From Nocardioides turkmenicus (GTDB lineage Bacteria > Actinomycetota > Actinomycetes > Propionibacteriales > Nocardioidaceae), in contig NZ_JAALAA010000005.1 in assembly GCF_011045035.1 (NCBI RefSeq), forward strand, positions 230,443-294,442: a stretch of DNA of 64,000 nucleotides. Reading direction: 5' to 3'. The translations under genes were made by a program, and so were the position numbers. This document shows, piece after piece, positions 33,498-43,766 of this stretch; within the stretch, counting starts at the first letter, position 1; each line of letters begins with the position of its first letter. A model generated the notes under the pieces. The model was not told the DNA's origin, ran no database searches, and saw nothing but the letters and a program-made list of their open reading frames with translations.

Positions 33498-33931
33498 GCC
33501 AGACCCCGTCCGTGCAGGAGCTGCTGCTGGCCGGCGGCGGCCGAGGCGAGCAGTGTGACCAGCTGAGGGTCGACCGCGCGGCCGGCCGCGGTGGTCAGCT
33601 TCGTGACCAGGGCCAGCTGACGGTCCTGCCAGCGCCCGGTCGCGGGGTCCGCGGTCACGCCCTTGGTCGGGGCCAGCGCCTCGATGTGCGCCCGGTGGAG
33701 CTGGACGAAGGCCGCCGGTGCGCCCTCGTCGGCCCCGAGGATCGCCGCGACCGTGGCGTCGATCACACTCTGGTCGGGATTGGCGGGGGCCGGGGGAGTG
33801 CTGGGCGGGGGTGCTTTGACAGGATCCAGCATCTCCGAGGCCGAACACGCCGAGGCGGCCAGCGGGGCAACCGCGGCGACACCCACAGCGGTGCGCCGAG
33901 AGAGCATCCGGAGGGCACGTGCGCTGGTCAC
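33494..33931 (-). CDS. Probable Tat/lipoprotein partner of the DUF4439 protein
   Basis: 145 residues. The N-terminus has twin arginines and a hydrophobic core ending in a possible lipobox (SRRTAVGVAAVAPLAASAC), then a Pro-rich linker (PPPSTPPAPANPDQ) and a helical domain (DATVAAILGADEGAPAAFVQLHRAHIEALAP). The GTG at 33931 is supported by a TAGGGT -10-like box 7 nt upstream (33944-33939), making the mRNA leaderless. It overlaps the DUF4439 gene by ATGA and diverges from rimP, as in related genomes. The lipid anchor and export route are inferred. Confidence 0.72.
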   Translation of the reverse strand: MTSARALRMLSRRTAVGVAAVAPLAASACSASEMLDPVKAPPPSTPPAPANPDQSVIDATVAAILGADEGAPAAFVQLHRAHIEALAPTKGVTADPATGRWQDRQLALVTKLTTAAGRAVDPQLVTLLASAAAGQQQLLHGRGLA

Positions 33932-33938
33932 GTGAGGA

Positions 33939-33944
33939 ACCCTA
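33939..33944 (-). promoter_or_regulatory. -10-like TAGGGT of the DUF4439 operon
   Basis: On the minus strand TAGGGT ends exactly 7 nt before the GTG at 33931. Confidence 0.55.
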
Positions 33945-34114
33945 ACGACACCCGGCGGGAGTCGCGTCAGCGGCTTTCCAACACAGCCGCGCGCTGTTTC
34001 GGGACACCCGAGGCGTACAGGTATGGTTTCGTCAGGGACGCCGTGTGCTCGGAGGCCCGGACAATCGGACCAGCCACAACAGGACCGGACAACAGGATGC
34101 AGGGGGAGATCGCG

Positions 34115-34597
34115 TTGAGTGCTGAGCGGAAGGACGCGATCGCGAGTGCCATCGAGAAGGCCCTCGCCGACCCGCTCCTGGCCCTGGGCCTGGACATCGA
34201 GGCCGTGGAGATCACGCCGGCCGGCAAGCGCCGGATCCTGCGGATCGCCGTCGACAAGGACGGCGGGATCACCCATGAAGAGGTCACCGAGGCCACCCGT
34301 GAGGTCAACCGGGTCCTCGACGAGTCCGACGTCATGGGCGAGCAGCCCTACACCCTCGAGGTGACCTCTCCCGGTGTCGACCGGCCGCTGACCCTGCCGC
34401 GCCACTGGCGCCGCAACAAGGGTCGCCTGGTCAAGGTCACCGCCACCGACGGCTCCACGTTCACCGGACGCGTCAAGGAGTCCGACGAGGAGCGCGCGAC
34501 GCTCGAGGTGAGCGGCAAGCGCCGTGACGTGGCGTACAACGACGTGAAGAAGGCGCTTGTGCAGATCGAGTTCAAGCGGATCGACGAGGGGGAGTAG
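34115..34597 (+). CDS. rimP: Ribosome maturation factor RimP
   Basis: 160 residues. RimP helps assemble the 30S subunit. The N-terminal alpha/beta domain holds LGLDIEAVEITPAGKRRILRIAVDKDGGITHEEVTEATREVNRVLDE and the conserved YTLEVTSPGVDRPL; an Sm-like barrel (GRLVKVTATDGSTFTGRVKES) follows. I choose the TTG at 34115 because AGGGGGAG lies about six bases upstream; an in-frame ATG at 34097 has no such signal and longer starts run into promoter sequence. It is the first gene of the conserved rimP-nusA-infB operon; nusA starts three bases after its stop. Confidence 0.92.
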   Translation: MSAERKDAIASAIEKALADPLLALGLDIEAVEITPAGKRRILRIAVDKDGGITHEEVTEATREVNRVLDESDVMGEQPYTLEVTSPGVDRPLTLPRHWRRNKGRLVKVTATDGSTFTGRVKESDEERATLEVSGKRRDVAYNDVKKALVQIEFKRIDEGE

Positions 34598-34600
34598 GCC

Positions 34601-35578
34601 ATGGACATCGATATGAGCATCCTGCGGATGCTGGAGCGGGAGCGCGAGATCTCGCTCGATGTGCTCGTCGAGGCCATCGAGCAGGGGCTGCTGACGGCCT
34701 ACCACAAGACCGAGGGCGCCCAGACGAAGGCCCGGGTCGACCTGGACCGCAAGACCGGCCACGTACGTGTGCTGGCCTCCGAGGTCGACGACGAGGGCAA
34801 CGTGATCGGGGAGTACGACGACACGCCCGAGGGCTTCGGCCGGATCGCCGCCACGACCGCGAAGCAGATCGTGCTGCAGCGGCTGCGCGACGCCGAGGAC
34901 GACGTGAAGTTCGGCGAGTTCTCCGGCAAGGAGGGCGACATCCTCTCCGGCGTCATCCAGCAGGGGCGCAACCCCGACGACGTGCTCGTCGACCTTGGCC
35001 GGCTCGAGGGCGTCATCCCGCTCTCCGAGCGCGTGCCCGGCGAGGACTACGGCCACGGCACCCGGATCAAGGCGCTCGTGGTGAGCGTGCGCAAGGGCAT
35101 GCGCGGCCCGCAGATCACGCTCTCGCGCTCCCACCCCAACCTGGTCAAGAAGCTCTTCTCCTTCGAGGTGCCCGAGATCGCCGACGGCACCGTGGAGATC
35201 GCCGCGATCGCCCGCGAGGCCGGTCACCGCACCAAGATCGCGGTCAAGTCGACCGTCCCCGGTGTCAACGCCAAGGGCGCCTGCATCGGACCGATGGGCC
35301 AGCGGGTCCGTCAGGTGATGTCGGAGCTGCAGGGCGAGAAGATCGACATCGTCGACTGGTCCGAGGACCCGAAGGTGCTCGTCGCCTCCGCGCTCTCCCC
35401 GGCCCGCGTCTCCTCGGTCGAGATCATCGACGAGGCGACCAAGTCCGCCCGCGTCGTGGTGCCCGACTACCAGCTCTCGCTGGCGATCGGCAAGGAGGGG
35501 CAGAACGCCCGCCTGGCCGCCCGGCTCACCGGCTGGCGCATCGACATCCGTTCCGACGAGGAGACCCCGGTCGCCTGA
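34601..35578 (+). CDS. nusA: Transcription termination/antitermination factor NusA
   Basis: 325 residues, the short actinobacterial form without the C-terminal acidic repeats. Domains in order: RNA polymerase-binding N-terminal domain (about 1-100), S1 ([39 protein letters not shown]), KH1 ([34 protein letters not shown]) and KH2 ([26 protein letters not shown]). NusA binds the elongation complex and modulates pausing, termination and rRNA antitermination. It lies between rimP and, unusually, an alpha/beta hydrolase gene two bases downstream. Confidence 0.96.
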   Translation: MDIDMSILRMLEREREISLDVLVEAIEQGLLTAYHKTEGAQTKARVDLDRKTGHVRVLASEVDDEGNVIGEYDDTPEGFGRIAATTAKQIVLQRLRDAEDDVKFGEFSGKEGDILSGVIQQGRNPDDVLVDLGRLEGVIPLSERVPGEDYGHGTRIKALVVSVRKGMRGPQITLSRSHPNLVKKLFSFEVPEIADGTVEIAAIAREAGHRTKIAVKSTVPGVNAKGACIGPMGQRVRQVMSELQGEKIDIVDWSEDPKVLVASALSPARVSSVEIIDEATKSARVVVPDYQLSLAIGKEGQNARLAARLTGWRIDIRSDEETPVA

Positions 35579-35580
35579 TC

Positions 35581-36405
35581 GTGCGTGAGACCACTCTGAC
35601 CGACCCCGACGGCATCCTGCTGGAGCCGGAAGGGGCGACCACCGGCGTACTCGTCCTGTCGGGGTCCTCGGGCCGGATCGAGACCGACCGGTGCCGGATG
35701 CTCGCCGCCCACGGCGTGGCCGCGGCGTCGATCCGCTACTTCGGCGGACCCGGCCAGCCGAACGAGGCCCGGCTCATGCCGCTGGAGACGTTCGACGACG
35801 TCCTCGGCGACCTCCACGCCCGCTACGAGCGGCTGGTCGTGCTCGGCGCTTCCTGGGGTGCCCAGGCCGCGCTGCTGCTCGGCACCCTGCACCCCGAGAT
35901 CGACGCCGTGGTCGGGATCTCCCCGACGTACGTCTCCTGGGCCGGGCTGAGCGACGAGCGGCCGCAGCGGTCGTCGTGGACGCTGCGCGGCGAGCCGGTG
36001 CCGTTCGTGCCCTTCGACGACGAGGCCGTCGACGATGCCGTGAAGGAGGCGGACGGCGAGCTCGCGTCGTTCTGCGAGGCCTACCTCTCGGCCCTGGAGA
36101 AGTACGCCGACCGGGTGCCCGCCGCGACCATCCCGGTCGAGCGCATCGCCGGTGAGGTCGTCCTGGTCGCCGGGGGAGACGACGAGCTGTGGCCGTCGGT
36201 CCTCTTCGCGGAGGCGGTCCGGCGGCGGCGTACGGCTCACGACCTGGAGACGATCGTGGTCACCCACCCCGAGGCCGGGCATCGGGTCGTGCTTCCGGGC
36301 GAGCCCGTTCTGCCGCCGAGCACCAGGCTCGCCTGGGGCGGCTCGGAGGATGCCGACCGCGACCTGGGCAGGCTGGCCTGGCCGGAGATCGCCGCCATCC
36401 TGTGA
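35581..36405 (+). CDS. Alpha/beta hydrolase of the acyl-CoA thioesterase/BAAT-C type, inserted in the nusA operon
   Basis: 274 residues. The nucleophile elbow is LVVLGASWGAQAALLLG (Ser in GASWG), the acid is in VVLVAGGDDELWPS, and the His in HPEAGHRVVLPGE, giving a full Ser-Asp-His triad; RIETDRCRMLAAHGVAAASIRYFG and YVSWAGL are typical of the BAAT/acyl-CoA thioester hydrolase C-terminal domain. It starts with GTG two bases after the nusA stop, so it is transcribed and probably co-translated with nusA, and lies before ylxR, where most Actinobacteria have no gene. The substrate is unknown. Confidence 0.82.
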   Translation: MRETTLTDPDGILLEPEGATTGVLVLSGSSGRIETDRCRMLAAHGVAAASIRYFGGPGQPNEARLMPLETFDDVLGDLHARYERLVVLGASWGAQAALLLGTLHPEIDAVVGISPTYVSWAGLSDERPQRSSWTLRGEPVPFVPFDDEAVDDAVKEADGELASFCEAYLSALEKYADRVPAATIPVERIAGEVVLVAGGDDELWPSVLFAEAVRRRRTAHDLETIVVTHPEAGHRVVLPGEPVLPPSTRLAWGGSEDADRDLGRLAWPEIAAIL

Positions 36406-36467
36406 CGATCGGTCACGGAATAAGAACGACCTGTGCCCCGGTTTCGTCTACCGAACCCCGGAAGCGG

Positions 36468-36473
36468 TAGTGT
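36468..36473 (+). promoter_or_regulatory. -10-like TAGTGT before ylxR-infB
   Basis: TAGTGT lies in the 77-bp gap after the hydrolase gene and ends 9 nt before the ylxR GTG; it may restart transcription for ylxR-infB. Confidence 0.45.
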
Positions 36474-36482
36474 TAAGGATCG

Positions 36483-36845
36483 GTGGCACGCCTCGAAGAA
36501 ACTACGCAGAACGGACCTGTCCGTACGTGCGTGGGTTGCGGGAAGCGAGCCGCCAAGCGCGAGTTGTTGCGGGTGACCGCCGGCTCGGACCGCGACGGCC
36601 AGCCGGCCGTCGTGCCCGATCCGACAGCCACCGCACCCGGGCGAGGGGCGCACCTGCACCCCACGCGTGAGTGCTACGAACTCGCGGTGCGCCGGAAGGC
36701 GTTCACCCGGGCCCTGTTCCCGAAAGGTAAGGGGGCCGAGGGCGGGCTTTCCAGCGCACCGGTGGAGGACTACCTCGACACGCGCCAGACACCCACGACC
36801 GTCGCCGACGGTCAACTGACCAGGAATTGGAGCAAAAGCTCATGA
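36483..36845 (+). CDS. ylxR: YlxR (DUF448) RNA-binding protein
   Basis: 120 residues. The family signature RTCVGCGKRAAKRELLRVTAG is present, with the two-cysteine CVGCG turn, followed by PGRGAHLHPTRECYELAVRRKAFTRAL; the C-terminal about 40 residues are extra. YlxR is a small basic protein encoded between nusA and infB and reported to bind RNA or RNase P. The GTG start has AAGGA about five bases upstream. It belongs to the translation operon, separated here from nusA by the hydrolase. Confidence 0.9.
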   Translation: MARLEETTQNGPVRTCVGCGKRAAKRELLRVTAGSDRDGQPAVVPDPTATAPGRGAHLHPTRECYELAVRRKAFTRALFPKGKGAEGGLSSAPVEDYLDTRQTPTTVADGQLTRNWSKSS

Positions 36846-36938
36846 GCACTCGATGAGTACTTCGCGATGAGCGTGTTCTACACCCACTAGTGGTCACAGT
36901 TTTCACCCGGATTTGGGTCTGTGGCCAGAAGGAGAAGC

Positions 36939-39827
36939 GTGGCTAAGACCCGAGTCCACGAACTCGCCAAGGAGTTCGGAGTCGAGAGCAAGTTCGTTCT
37001 CGAGAAGTTCAAGGAGATGGGAGAGTTCGTCAAGTCGGCGAGCTCGACCGTCGAGCTGCCTGCGGAGATGCGTTTCCGCAAGGAGATCGGCCCCGGCCTG
37101 AAGGCCGGCGGCAAGGGCGGTTCCGCGTCCACCGTCGAGAAGCCGGCTGCCCCCAAGCCCGGCCCCAAGCCGGCAGCGCCCAAGCCCGCGGCCCCGAAGA
37201 AGGCCGCCGACAAGGCGCCCGAGAAGCCTGCCGAGGCGCCTGCCGAGACCAAGCCGGCAGCGCCCAAGCCCGGCCCGAAGCCGCCGGCCAAGAAGGCCGA
37301 GGCTCCGGCAGCCCCCGCGGCGTCCGCTCCCAAGCCCAGCCCGAAGACCGCCCCGAAGCCGGGCGCGCCCAAGCCGGGTGCCCCGAAGCCGGGCGCTCGT
37401 CCGCAGGCCCCCGCGGCCCGCGGTGGTGCGGGTGGCACCGGCGGCGCCGGTGCCGGTCGTCCCGGTCCGCGTCCGGTCGGCAAGCCCGGCGCTCCGCGCC
37501 CGGGCAACAACCCGTTCTCCTCCAACCAGGGCATGGGGCGTCCGCGTCCCAGCGGCCAGGGTGGAGCCCAGGGCGGCGGCCAGGGCGGTGCCCCGGCCGG
37601 TGGCGACCAGCGTCCGCCGCGTCCCGCGGCCGCCCGTGAGGGTGGCCAGGCCGGTGGCCGTCCCGGCATGCCGCGTCCCAACCCGGCGATGATGCCGAAG
37701 TCCCCGGCCGCGTTCGGTGCCCGTCCTGGTGGCGGTCCCGGTGGTCGTGCCGGTGCCCCGGGTCGTCCCGGTGGCGGCGGTCGTCCGGGTGGTGCCGGTC
37801 GTCCCGGTGGCGGCGGCGGTGCCGGTCGTCCCGGTGGCGGCGGCTTCGGCGGCGGTCCCGGTGGCGGTCGTCCCGGTGCCGGTCGCCCCGGTGGTCGCGG
37901 CACGACCCAGGGTGCCTTCGGTCGCCCGGGTGGTCCCTCGCGCCGTGGCCGGAAGTCGAAGCGGGCGCGTCGCCAGGAGTTCGAGGCCATGGAGGCCCCG
38001 ACGATCGGTGGCATCCGCGTACGCAAGGGCAACGGTGAGACCGTGCGCCTGGCTCGCGGCGCGAGCCTGACCGACTTCGCCGAGAAGATCAACGTCGAGC
38101 CGGCTCAGCTGGTGCAGATGCTGTTCGGCCTCGGTGAGATGGTCACCGCGACCGAGTCCGTCAACGACGAGACCCTCGAGCTGCTCGGTGAGGAGCTCAA
38201 CTACGTCGTCCAGGTCGTCTCCCCCGAGGACGAGGACCGCGAGCTGCTCGAGTCCTTCGACATCGAGCTCGGCGACGAGGGCGACGAGTCCGACTGGACG
38301 GTCCGGCCGCCGGTCGTCACCGTCATGGGTCACGTCGACCACGGTAAGACCAAGCTGCTCGACGCCATCCGTGACGCCAACGTCATCGAGGGCGAGGCCG
38401 GTGGCATCACCCAGCACATCGGTGCCTACCAGGTCTCGACCGAGGTCGACGGCGAAGAGCGCAAGATCACCTTCATCGACACCCCGGGTCACGAGGCGTT
38501 CACCGCCATGCGTGCCCGTGGTTCGCAGTCCTCGGACCTCGCGATCCTCGTGGTCGCGGCCGACGACGGTGTGATGCCGCAGACGATCGAGGCGCTCAAC
38601 CACGCCAAGGCGGCCGGTGTCCCGATCGTGGTCGCGATCAACAAGATCGACAAGCCGGAGGCGGACCCGACCAAGGTCCGTGGCCAGCTGACCGAGTACG
38701 GCCTCATCCCCGAGGAGTACGGCGGCGACACCATGTTCGTCGAGATCTCGGCGAAGTCGCGGATCAACATCGATGGTCTCCTCGAGGCCGTCGTGCTGAC
38801 CGCCGACGCCTCGCTCGACCTGCAGGCCAACGCCAGCCAGGACGCGCAGGGCATCGTGATCGAGGCTCACCTCGACCGCGGTCGCGGCCCGGTCGCGACC
38901 ATCCTGGTCCAGCGCGGCACGCTGCGCGTGGGTGAGTCCATCGTCGCCGGCCCGGCCCACGGCCGCGTCCGCGCGATGATCGACGAGTACGGCCACGAGA
39001 TCACCGAGGCGACCCCGTCGCGTCCGGCGATGGTCCTGGGTCTCTCGGCGGTGCCGGGTGCGGGTCAGAGCTTCCTGGTCGTCGAGGACGACCGGATGGC
39101 TCGCCAGATCGCCGAGAAGCGCGAGGCACGCGAGCGTGCCGCGCAGCAGGCCAAGCGCCGCGTACGCCGCACGCTGGAGGACTTCATGGCCTCCATGGAG
39201 AAGGGCGAGAGCCAGGAGCTCAACCTCATCCTCAAGGGCGACGTGTCCGGTTCGGTCGAGGCGCTCGAGGACGCGCTGGCCAAGATCGACGTCGGCGACG
39301 AGGTCGGCATCCGGGTCATCGACCGCGGTGTCGGTGCGATCACCGAGACCAACGTCGACCTGGCGGCTGCCTCCGACGCGATCATCATCGGCTTCAACGT
39401 CCGCCCGCAGGGCAAGGCGACGGAGCTGGCCGACCGCGAGGGTGTCGAGATCCGCTACTACTCGGTCATCTACCAGGCGATCGAGGAGATCGAGGCGGCC
39501 CTCAAGGGCATGCTCAAGCCGGAATACGAGGAGAGGGTCCTCGGCAAGGCGGAGATCCGCGCGATCTTCCGCTCGTCGAAGGCCGGAAACATCGCCGGTT
39601 GTATGGTCACCGAGGGTCTCATCCGCCGCAACGCCAAGGTTCGCGTCCTGCGCGACGGCGCCGTGGCGGCCGACAACCTCGACCTCGCCTCGCTGCGCCG
39701 TGAGAAGGACGACGCCGCCGAGGTCCGCGAGGGCTTCGAGTGCGGTCTGGTCCTGAAGAACTTCCAGGACATCAAGGAAGGCGACATCATCGAAGCCTTC
39801 GAGATGGTGGAGATTCCCCGGGGCTGA
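36939..39827 (+). CDS. infB: Translation initiation factor IF-2
   Basis: 962 residues. The N-terminus [28 protein letters not shown] is the IF2-N domain. Residues about 55-350 are a Pro/Ala/Lys- then Gly/Arg/Pro-rich low-complexity arm, common in Actinobacteria. The GTPase core has [19 protein letters not shown] (G1), [10 protein letters not shown] (G2), [13 protein letters not shown] (G3) and VVAINKIDK (G4); domains II-IV end [31 protein letters not shown]-2 delivers fMet-tRNA to the 30S subunit. I choose the GTG at 36939, with AAGGAG four bases upstream, over an upstream in-frame start. Confidence 0.97.
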   Translation: MAKTRVHELAKEFGVESKFVLEKFKEMGEFVKSASSTVELPAEMRFRKEIGPGLKAGGKGGSASTVEKPAAPKPGPKPAAPKPAAPKKAADKAPEKPAEAPAETKPAAPKPGPKPPAKKAEAPAAPAASAPKPSPKTAPKPGAPKPGAPKPGARPQAPAARGGAGGTGGAGAGRPGPRPVGKPGAPRPGNNPFSSNQGMGRPRPSGQGGAQGGGQGGAPAGGDQRPPRPAAAREGGQAGGRPGMPRPNPAMMPKSPAAFGARPGGGPGGRAGAPGRPGGGGRPGGAGRPGGGGGAGRPGGGGFGGGPGGGRPGAGRPGGRGTTQGAFGRPGGPSRRGRKSKRARRQEFEAMEAPTIGGIRVRKGNGETVRLARGASLTDFAEKINVEPAQLVQMLFGLGEMVTATESVNDETLELLGEELNYVVQVVSPEDEDRELLESFDIELGDEGDESDWTVRPPVVTVMGHVDHGKTKLLDAIRDANVIEGEAGGITQHIGAYQVSTEVDGEERKITFIDTPGHEAFTAMRARGSQSSDLAILVVAADDGVMPQTIEALNHAKAAGVPIVVAINKIDKPEADPTKVRGQLTEYGLIPEEYGGDTMFVEISAKSRINIDGLLEAVVLTADASLDLQANASQDAQGIVIEAHLDRGRGPVATILVQRGTLRVGESIVAGPAHGRVRAMIDEYGHEITEATPSRPAMVLGLSAVPGAGQSFLVVEDDRMARQIAEKREARERAAQQAKRRVRRTLEDFMASMEKGESQELNLILKGDVSGSVEALEDALAKIDVGDEVGIRVIDRGVGAITETNVDLAAASDAIIIGFNVRPQGKATELADREGVEIRYYSVIYQAIEEIEAALKGMLKPEYEERVLGKAEIRAIFRSSKAGNIAGCMVTEGLIRRNAKVRVLRDGAVAADNLDLASLRREKDDAAEVREGFECGLVLKNFQDIKEGDIIEAFEMVEIPRG

Positions 39828-39837
39828 ACAAGCCTCT

Positions 39838-39875
39838 GACGTTGGCCGGGTCGCAGTCGCGGCCCGGCCAACGTC
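39838..39875 (+). terminator. 13-bp hairpin between infB and rbfA
   Basis: GACGTTGGCCGGG (39838-39850) pairs perfectly with 39863-39875 around a 12-nt loop, followed by TCGATTTGCTT. It probably ends or attenuates infB transcripts before rbfA. Confidence 0.75.
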
Positions 39876-39909
39876 TCGATTTGCTTCGATTATTTGAGAG
39901 AGTGTGAAC

Positions 39910-40365
39910 ATGAGTAGCCCACGAGTTCGCCGGATCGCTGACCGGATCAAGGTCATCGTGGCGCAGATGCTGGAGCGGCGGATCAAGGACCCGCGGATCG
40001 GGTTCGTCACCGTCACCGACGTCCGGGTGACCGGCGACAGCCAGCAGGCGACGATCTTCTACACCGTCCTGGGCGCCGACTCGGAGGCGGAGCTGGCCGG
40101 CACGGCCGCGGCGCTGGAGTCCGCCAAGGGGCTGATCCGCTCCGAGGTGGCCAAGCAGCTCGGCACCCGCACCGCTCCGACGCTGGAGTTCATCCACGAC
40201 GCGCTGCCCGAGACGGCCCGCCACCTCGACGACGTGCTCGCCCGCGCCAAGGCGCAGGACGACGCGGTCGCCGCCTCCCGCGGCACCACCTACGCCGGCG
40301 AGCCCGACCCCTACAAGAAGCCTCGTGAGACCGAGGACGAGTGGGACGAGGACGACGAGGAGTGA
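39910..40365 (+). CDS. rbfA: 30S ribosome-binding factor RbfA
   Basis: 151 residues, KH-like fold that binds the 30S subunit during 16S rRNA maturation and in cold adaptation. Signature blocks: [39 protein letters not shown] and [24 protein letters not shown]; the C-terminal 40 residues are acidic and variable. The ATG at 39910 is preferred to an in-frame GTG at 39904. Its stop overlaps the truB start by GTGA; the DHH-type nanoRNase gene that often follows rbfA in Actinobacteria is missing here. Confidence 0.95.
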   Translation: MSSPRVRRIADRIKVIVAQMLERRIKDPRIGFVTVTDVRVTGDSQQATIFYTVLGADSEAELAGTAAALESAKGLIRSEVAKQLGTRTAPTLEFIHDALPETARHLDDVLARAKAQDDAVAASRGTTYAGEPDPYKKPRETEDEWDEDDEE

Positions 40366-41234
40366 GCGCTCGCTCCGGTCTCGTCGTCGTCGACAAGCCC
40401 GCCGGCGTCACCTCCCACGACGTCGTCGCGCGCGTACGCCGGCTGGCGGGCACCCGCAAGGTCGGGCATGCCGGCACGCTGGACCCGATGGCCACCGGCG
40501 TACTCGTCCTGGGGGTCGAGCGGGCCACCCGCCTCCTCGGTCATCTGATGCTGACCGAGAAGGCCTACTCGGCGACCGTGCGGCTCGGGGTCTCCACGAC
40601 CACCGACGACGCCGAGGGCGAGGTGGTCTCGACGAGCTCGGCCGCCGGCCTCGACGAAGAGCGCGTACGCAGCGCGTTCGCGAGCCAGGTCGGTGACATC
40701 CTCCAGGTGCCGACCGCGGTGTCGGCGATCAAGGTCGACGGCAAGCGTGCCTACCAGCGCGTACGCGACGGGGAGCAGGTCGAGCTGAAGGCGCGGCCGG
40801 TCACGGTGCACGAGCTCACCGTCGGTGAGATCCGGCGCGAGGCCGACGTGGTCGACGTAGACATCGCCGTGCGCTGCTCCTCGGGCACCTACATCCGCGC
40901 GATCGCCCGTGACGTCGGGGAGGCGCTCGGGGTCGGTGGACACCTGACGATGCTGCGCCGGACCGCGGTGGGGCCGTACGGGCTCGACGTCGCCCGGACG
41001 CTCGAGGAGCTCTCCGACGAGTTCGCGGTGCTGCCGCTGGCCGACGCCGCCCGCGCCGCGTTCACCCCCTACGACCTCTCCGAGGAGCAGGCCCAGGACG
41101 TCCGCTACGGCCGCAAGCTCAAGGTCGCGCTCGACGGGCTCACCGGCGTCTTCGCCCCCGACGGCGAGTTCCTGGCACTCTACGAGCCGGTCGGGCCCGA
41201 GACCGCCAAGGCGACGGCGGTCTTCGTCGGCTGA
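40362..41234 (+). CDS. truB: tRNA pseudouridine-55 synthase
   Basis: 290 residues. TruB makes pseudouridine 55 in the T loop of tRNAs. Motifs: [52 protein letters not shown] (catalytic Asp in HAGTLDP), [21 protein letters not shown], and [21 protein letters not shown]; a PUA-like C-terminal part follows. The GTG start overlaps the rbfA stop (GTGA). It is convergent with the penicillin acylase frames; the 53-bp gap contains a near-perfect 13-bp direct repeat (GTGACGCYTCGGC). Confidence 0.95.
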   Translation: MSARSGLVVVDKPAGVTSHDVVARVRRLAGTRKVGHAGTLDPMATGVLVLGVERATRLLGHLMLTEKAYSATVRLGVSTTTDDAEGEVVSTSSAAGLDEERVRSAFASQVGDILQVPTAVSAIKVDGKRAYQRVRDGEQVELKARPVTVHELTVGEIRREADVVDVDIAVRCSSGTYIRAIARDVGEALGVGGHLTMLRRTAVGPYGLDVARTLEELSDEFAVLPLADAARAAFTPYDLSEEQAQDVRYGRKLKVALDGLTGVFAPDGEFLALYEPVGPETAKATAVFVG

Positions 41235-41287
41235 CATTCCACGCAGTGACGCTTCGGCCTGCGGGGGTGACGCCTCGGCGGGGAGGG

Positions 41288-42625
41288 TCAGCGCAGGTGT
41301 ACGGTCTGGACGAGGTCGGCCCGGATCTCGGCGTCGGTCCACGGGAAGCTGACCCACTTCTCCTCGGAGAAGAGCCGGGTCTGGTCGCTGGACCACGGTG
41401 ACCCGGGGTCCTCGTACTGGCCGTAGGTGAGGATCGTGCGGGGCTCGACGCCGTCGGGTCCGAACGAGACGGCCTGGATGTGCGAGGAGCCGTAGGTGAT
41501 CGGCCGGGCATAGCCGAGGTTGTGGGTCGGCTTGCGGGAGGCCAGCGCGTTGGCGTTGCCGGCCAGGTTGCCCTCGCCGCCGCCCAGAGGGAGCGGGGGA
41601 GCGCCGCGGTCTGCGGCGACCTGGTAGGCGCCCCAGGGCGAGTCGATCGGGAGGCCGGTCGCCTCGACGGCCGTGATCGCGTCCTTCATCGCCTTGACCG
41701 TGCTCGGTGTGGTGCGCAGCCCGCGCGGGGTGTTCAGCGGGTCGTCGGCATTGAACGGGACGCGCCAGAGCTGGATCCCGCTCGGGGCGCGCTTGACGAA
41801 CTCGGTGAAGATGGCGGTGCCGACCGAGGTCGCGTCCGAGCGCCCGTCCCACGCGGCCAGGACCGCACACGCCTCCTGCTCGCCGGTGAGCCGGCAGACC
41901 CGGTCGAGCGCGCCGTCGGCCTTCATCACCTCGGCCGTCCGCTGCCGGTTGTCGTGCTGGTGCTCCGCCAGCGAGGCCGGCGTCTCGACGCCCTCGGCGG
42001 CGAGCCGGTCCATGACGTAGCGAGCCACCATCTGCGTACGCATCGTCCGCTCGCAGCGCTCGCAGCCGATGATCGCGGGGTAGCCCTCCAGCGGGGACTC
42101 GGGGTTGGGCAGCCAGAAGGAGTCGTTGGCGTTCATGACCCAGTCGCGGCGTACGACGTCGGGGAGGTGCCGGTCGCCGAAGATCCCCGGACGCTGGGCG
42201 TCGGCGTCGGTGCCCCAGGCGCACGAGGAGCCGGCACGGTTGCCGTCGAGGCCGGGCAGGCCGGCGACCGTGTTCAGCAGCCGGCCGACGACGGTCATGC
42301 AGCGCGAGGCGTGCTCGTCGGTGACGTGCGGGACGACCGAGTGGTCGGCGTAGAGGGCGTCGCCGTGCCGGTCGGCCGCGATCGTGTTGACCCACGGCAT
42401 CCCGCCGCCCGCGTCCTGGCGCTCCAGCAGGTCCTCGACGGAGGACGCGTCGCCCATGCCGAGGAACGTGTCGAGGGTGCGGAGGTGCTCGGCGTTGGCG
42501 TCCCGGATCGCCCAGAAGCTCTGCGGTCCCCAGGCCATCAGCTGCGACGGGGAGTCGATGACGTAGCCCTCGGGGGTGCGGTAGAGGTCCTCGGTGACCG
42601 TGGTCGTGCCCGAGGCGGTCTTCAC
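41288..42625 (-). pseudogene. Penicillin acylase family protein, downstream part (beta-chain remainder)
   Basis: 445 residues that continue the Ntn-hydrolase of the upstream frame: GYVIDSPSQLMAWGPQSFWAIRDANAEHL, VNTIAADRHGDALYADHSVVPHV, RDWVMNANDSFWLPNPESPLEGY and the C-terminal GYARPITYGSSHIQAVSFGPDGVEPRTIL are acylase/aminohydrolase blocks. It opens with a GTG overlapping the preceding stop by GTGA. Homologues have both halves in one chain, and restoring one G in GAGGTGGAGTCGAGGTG would fuse the frames (Val-Glu-Val-Glu-Val-Lys). It is either a frameshifted gene, a sequencing slip, or a truly split enzyme made by coupled translation. Confidence 0.72.
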
Positions 42626-43671
42626 CTCGACTCCACCTCGCGCCGCTCGGCGCTCCGCACACCGTCCGGGGTGAGGTATCGGGTGCCGGGCCCGAGGGTC
42701 GTGTACTCGTACGGCGTGAAGCGATAGGCGGTCGAGACCGTGTGGCTCCAGGCGACGTCGTCGTTCCAGCCGATGTTGACCACCGGTGAGCCGATCAGCG
42801 AGGCGCCGGCCACGTCGTACTCACCGGGGATCGTCAGGTGCTGCTGGGTGAACCGGTAGCGGCCCTGCCAGGGGAAGTGCGGGTTGCCGAGCAGCATCCC
42901 GGCACCGGTCGAGCTGGCCTCACCGCCGATCGCGGTCGCGTTGGACCCGAAGGCGCGCTCCGGGTCGCGGCCCAGCGAGGCCAGCAGCGCCTCCTTGTCG
43001 ACCTTCGCGGCCGCCGCCGGCACCTCGGCGGCGGTCTTCGGCAAGCCGGGAAGCCCAGGGTCGGCCAGCGACGGGGGAGCGGCCTGGTTGATCTCGCCGA
43101 CGAACTGCCCGGCCGAGGCGATCAGGTTGGCCAGGTAGACGCCGTACCAGATGTCCGTCTCGGTGACGTCGGGCCGGAGATAGGGAGCGTCGGCGCAGGC
43201 GGGGTCGGTGACCTCGTGCGTACGCAGCCACTCGTTGACCCCGGCGGCGTAGCCGCGCACCATCTCCCGTGCCCGCGCCGAAGGTCCGGCGGGGGAGTCG
43301 AGCAGCCTCTCGACCACGCGGCGGTTGTGCAGGTCGCCGACCAGCACGTCGGAGTCGAGGTTGGTCGCCGGCTTGGAGACCGCGTCGTCGTACGTCGCCT
43401 CCGCACCCAGCCATCGGGAGCGCTCGCCGCGGGCGCTGAGCAGGATGTCGGCGAGGGTGCAGGTCGCCTCCCCGGCGGTCGCCCAGCCGCTGCCGTAGCC
43501 CAACGAGCCCCAGTCGCGGGCGGTGATGTGCGGGATCCCGTGCTCGGTGATCCGCACCGTCGCGTCGTACGCCGCAGGCGGCTCGGCGGCCGCGGCCGGA
43601 GCGCTCAGGACGCCACCGAGAAGGACCAGTGGGGCGAGGGACCTGGCGGCTCTGCGTACGAGGCTCTCCAT
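42622..43671 (-). pseudogene. Penicillin acylase family protein, upstream part (signal peptide, alpha chain, start of beta chain)
   Basis: 349 residues with a signal peptide (VRRAARSLAPLVLLGGVLSAPAAAAE), the alpha-chain block TVRITEHGIPHITARDWGSLGYGSGWATAGEATCTLADIL and the autoprocessing/nucleophile serine in AFGSNATAIG (Ser243), followed by GMLLGNPHFPWQG and GWNDDVAWSHTVSTAYRF. This resembles aculeacin/acyl-homoserine-lactone type acylases that hydrolyse amide side chains outside the cell. The frame stops at REVESR in the beta chain. The ATG at 43671 has GGGGGAA upstream. It diverges from ribF. Confidence 0.75.
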
Positions 43672-43754
43672 GGTTCCCCCAACGAGCATGGGGTAGAACA
43701 CGTTACTGGTTGGTTGCCAGGTGGCCCGGATCCGGGAAGGGGTCCGAGCATGGA

Positions 43755-43760
43755 TATTCT
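43755..43760 (+). promoter_or_regulatory. -10-like TATTCT of ribF
   Basis: TATTCT ends 6 nt before the GTG at 43767, a leaderless-type layout in the divergent interval with the acylase gene. Confidence 0.5.
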
Positions 43761-43766
43761 GGCGGC

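Noticed and set aside
33512..34114. N-terminal extension of rimP by about 200 residues
   Set aside because: The extension is antisense to the DUF4439 partner gene and RimP family members begin near the TTG at 34115.
36842..36856. ATGA-coupled frame after ylxR
   Set aside because: It encodes only four residues before a stop; the overlap is accidental.
36903..40016. A 1037-codon minus-strand frame opposite infB
   Set aside because: Thr/Gly/Arg-rich runs mirror the IF-2 low-complexity arm; shadow frame without start signals.
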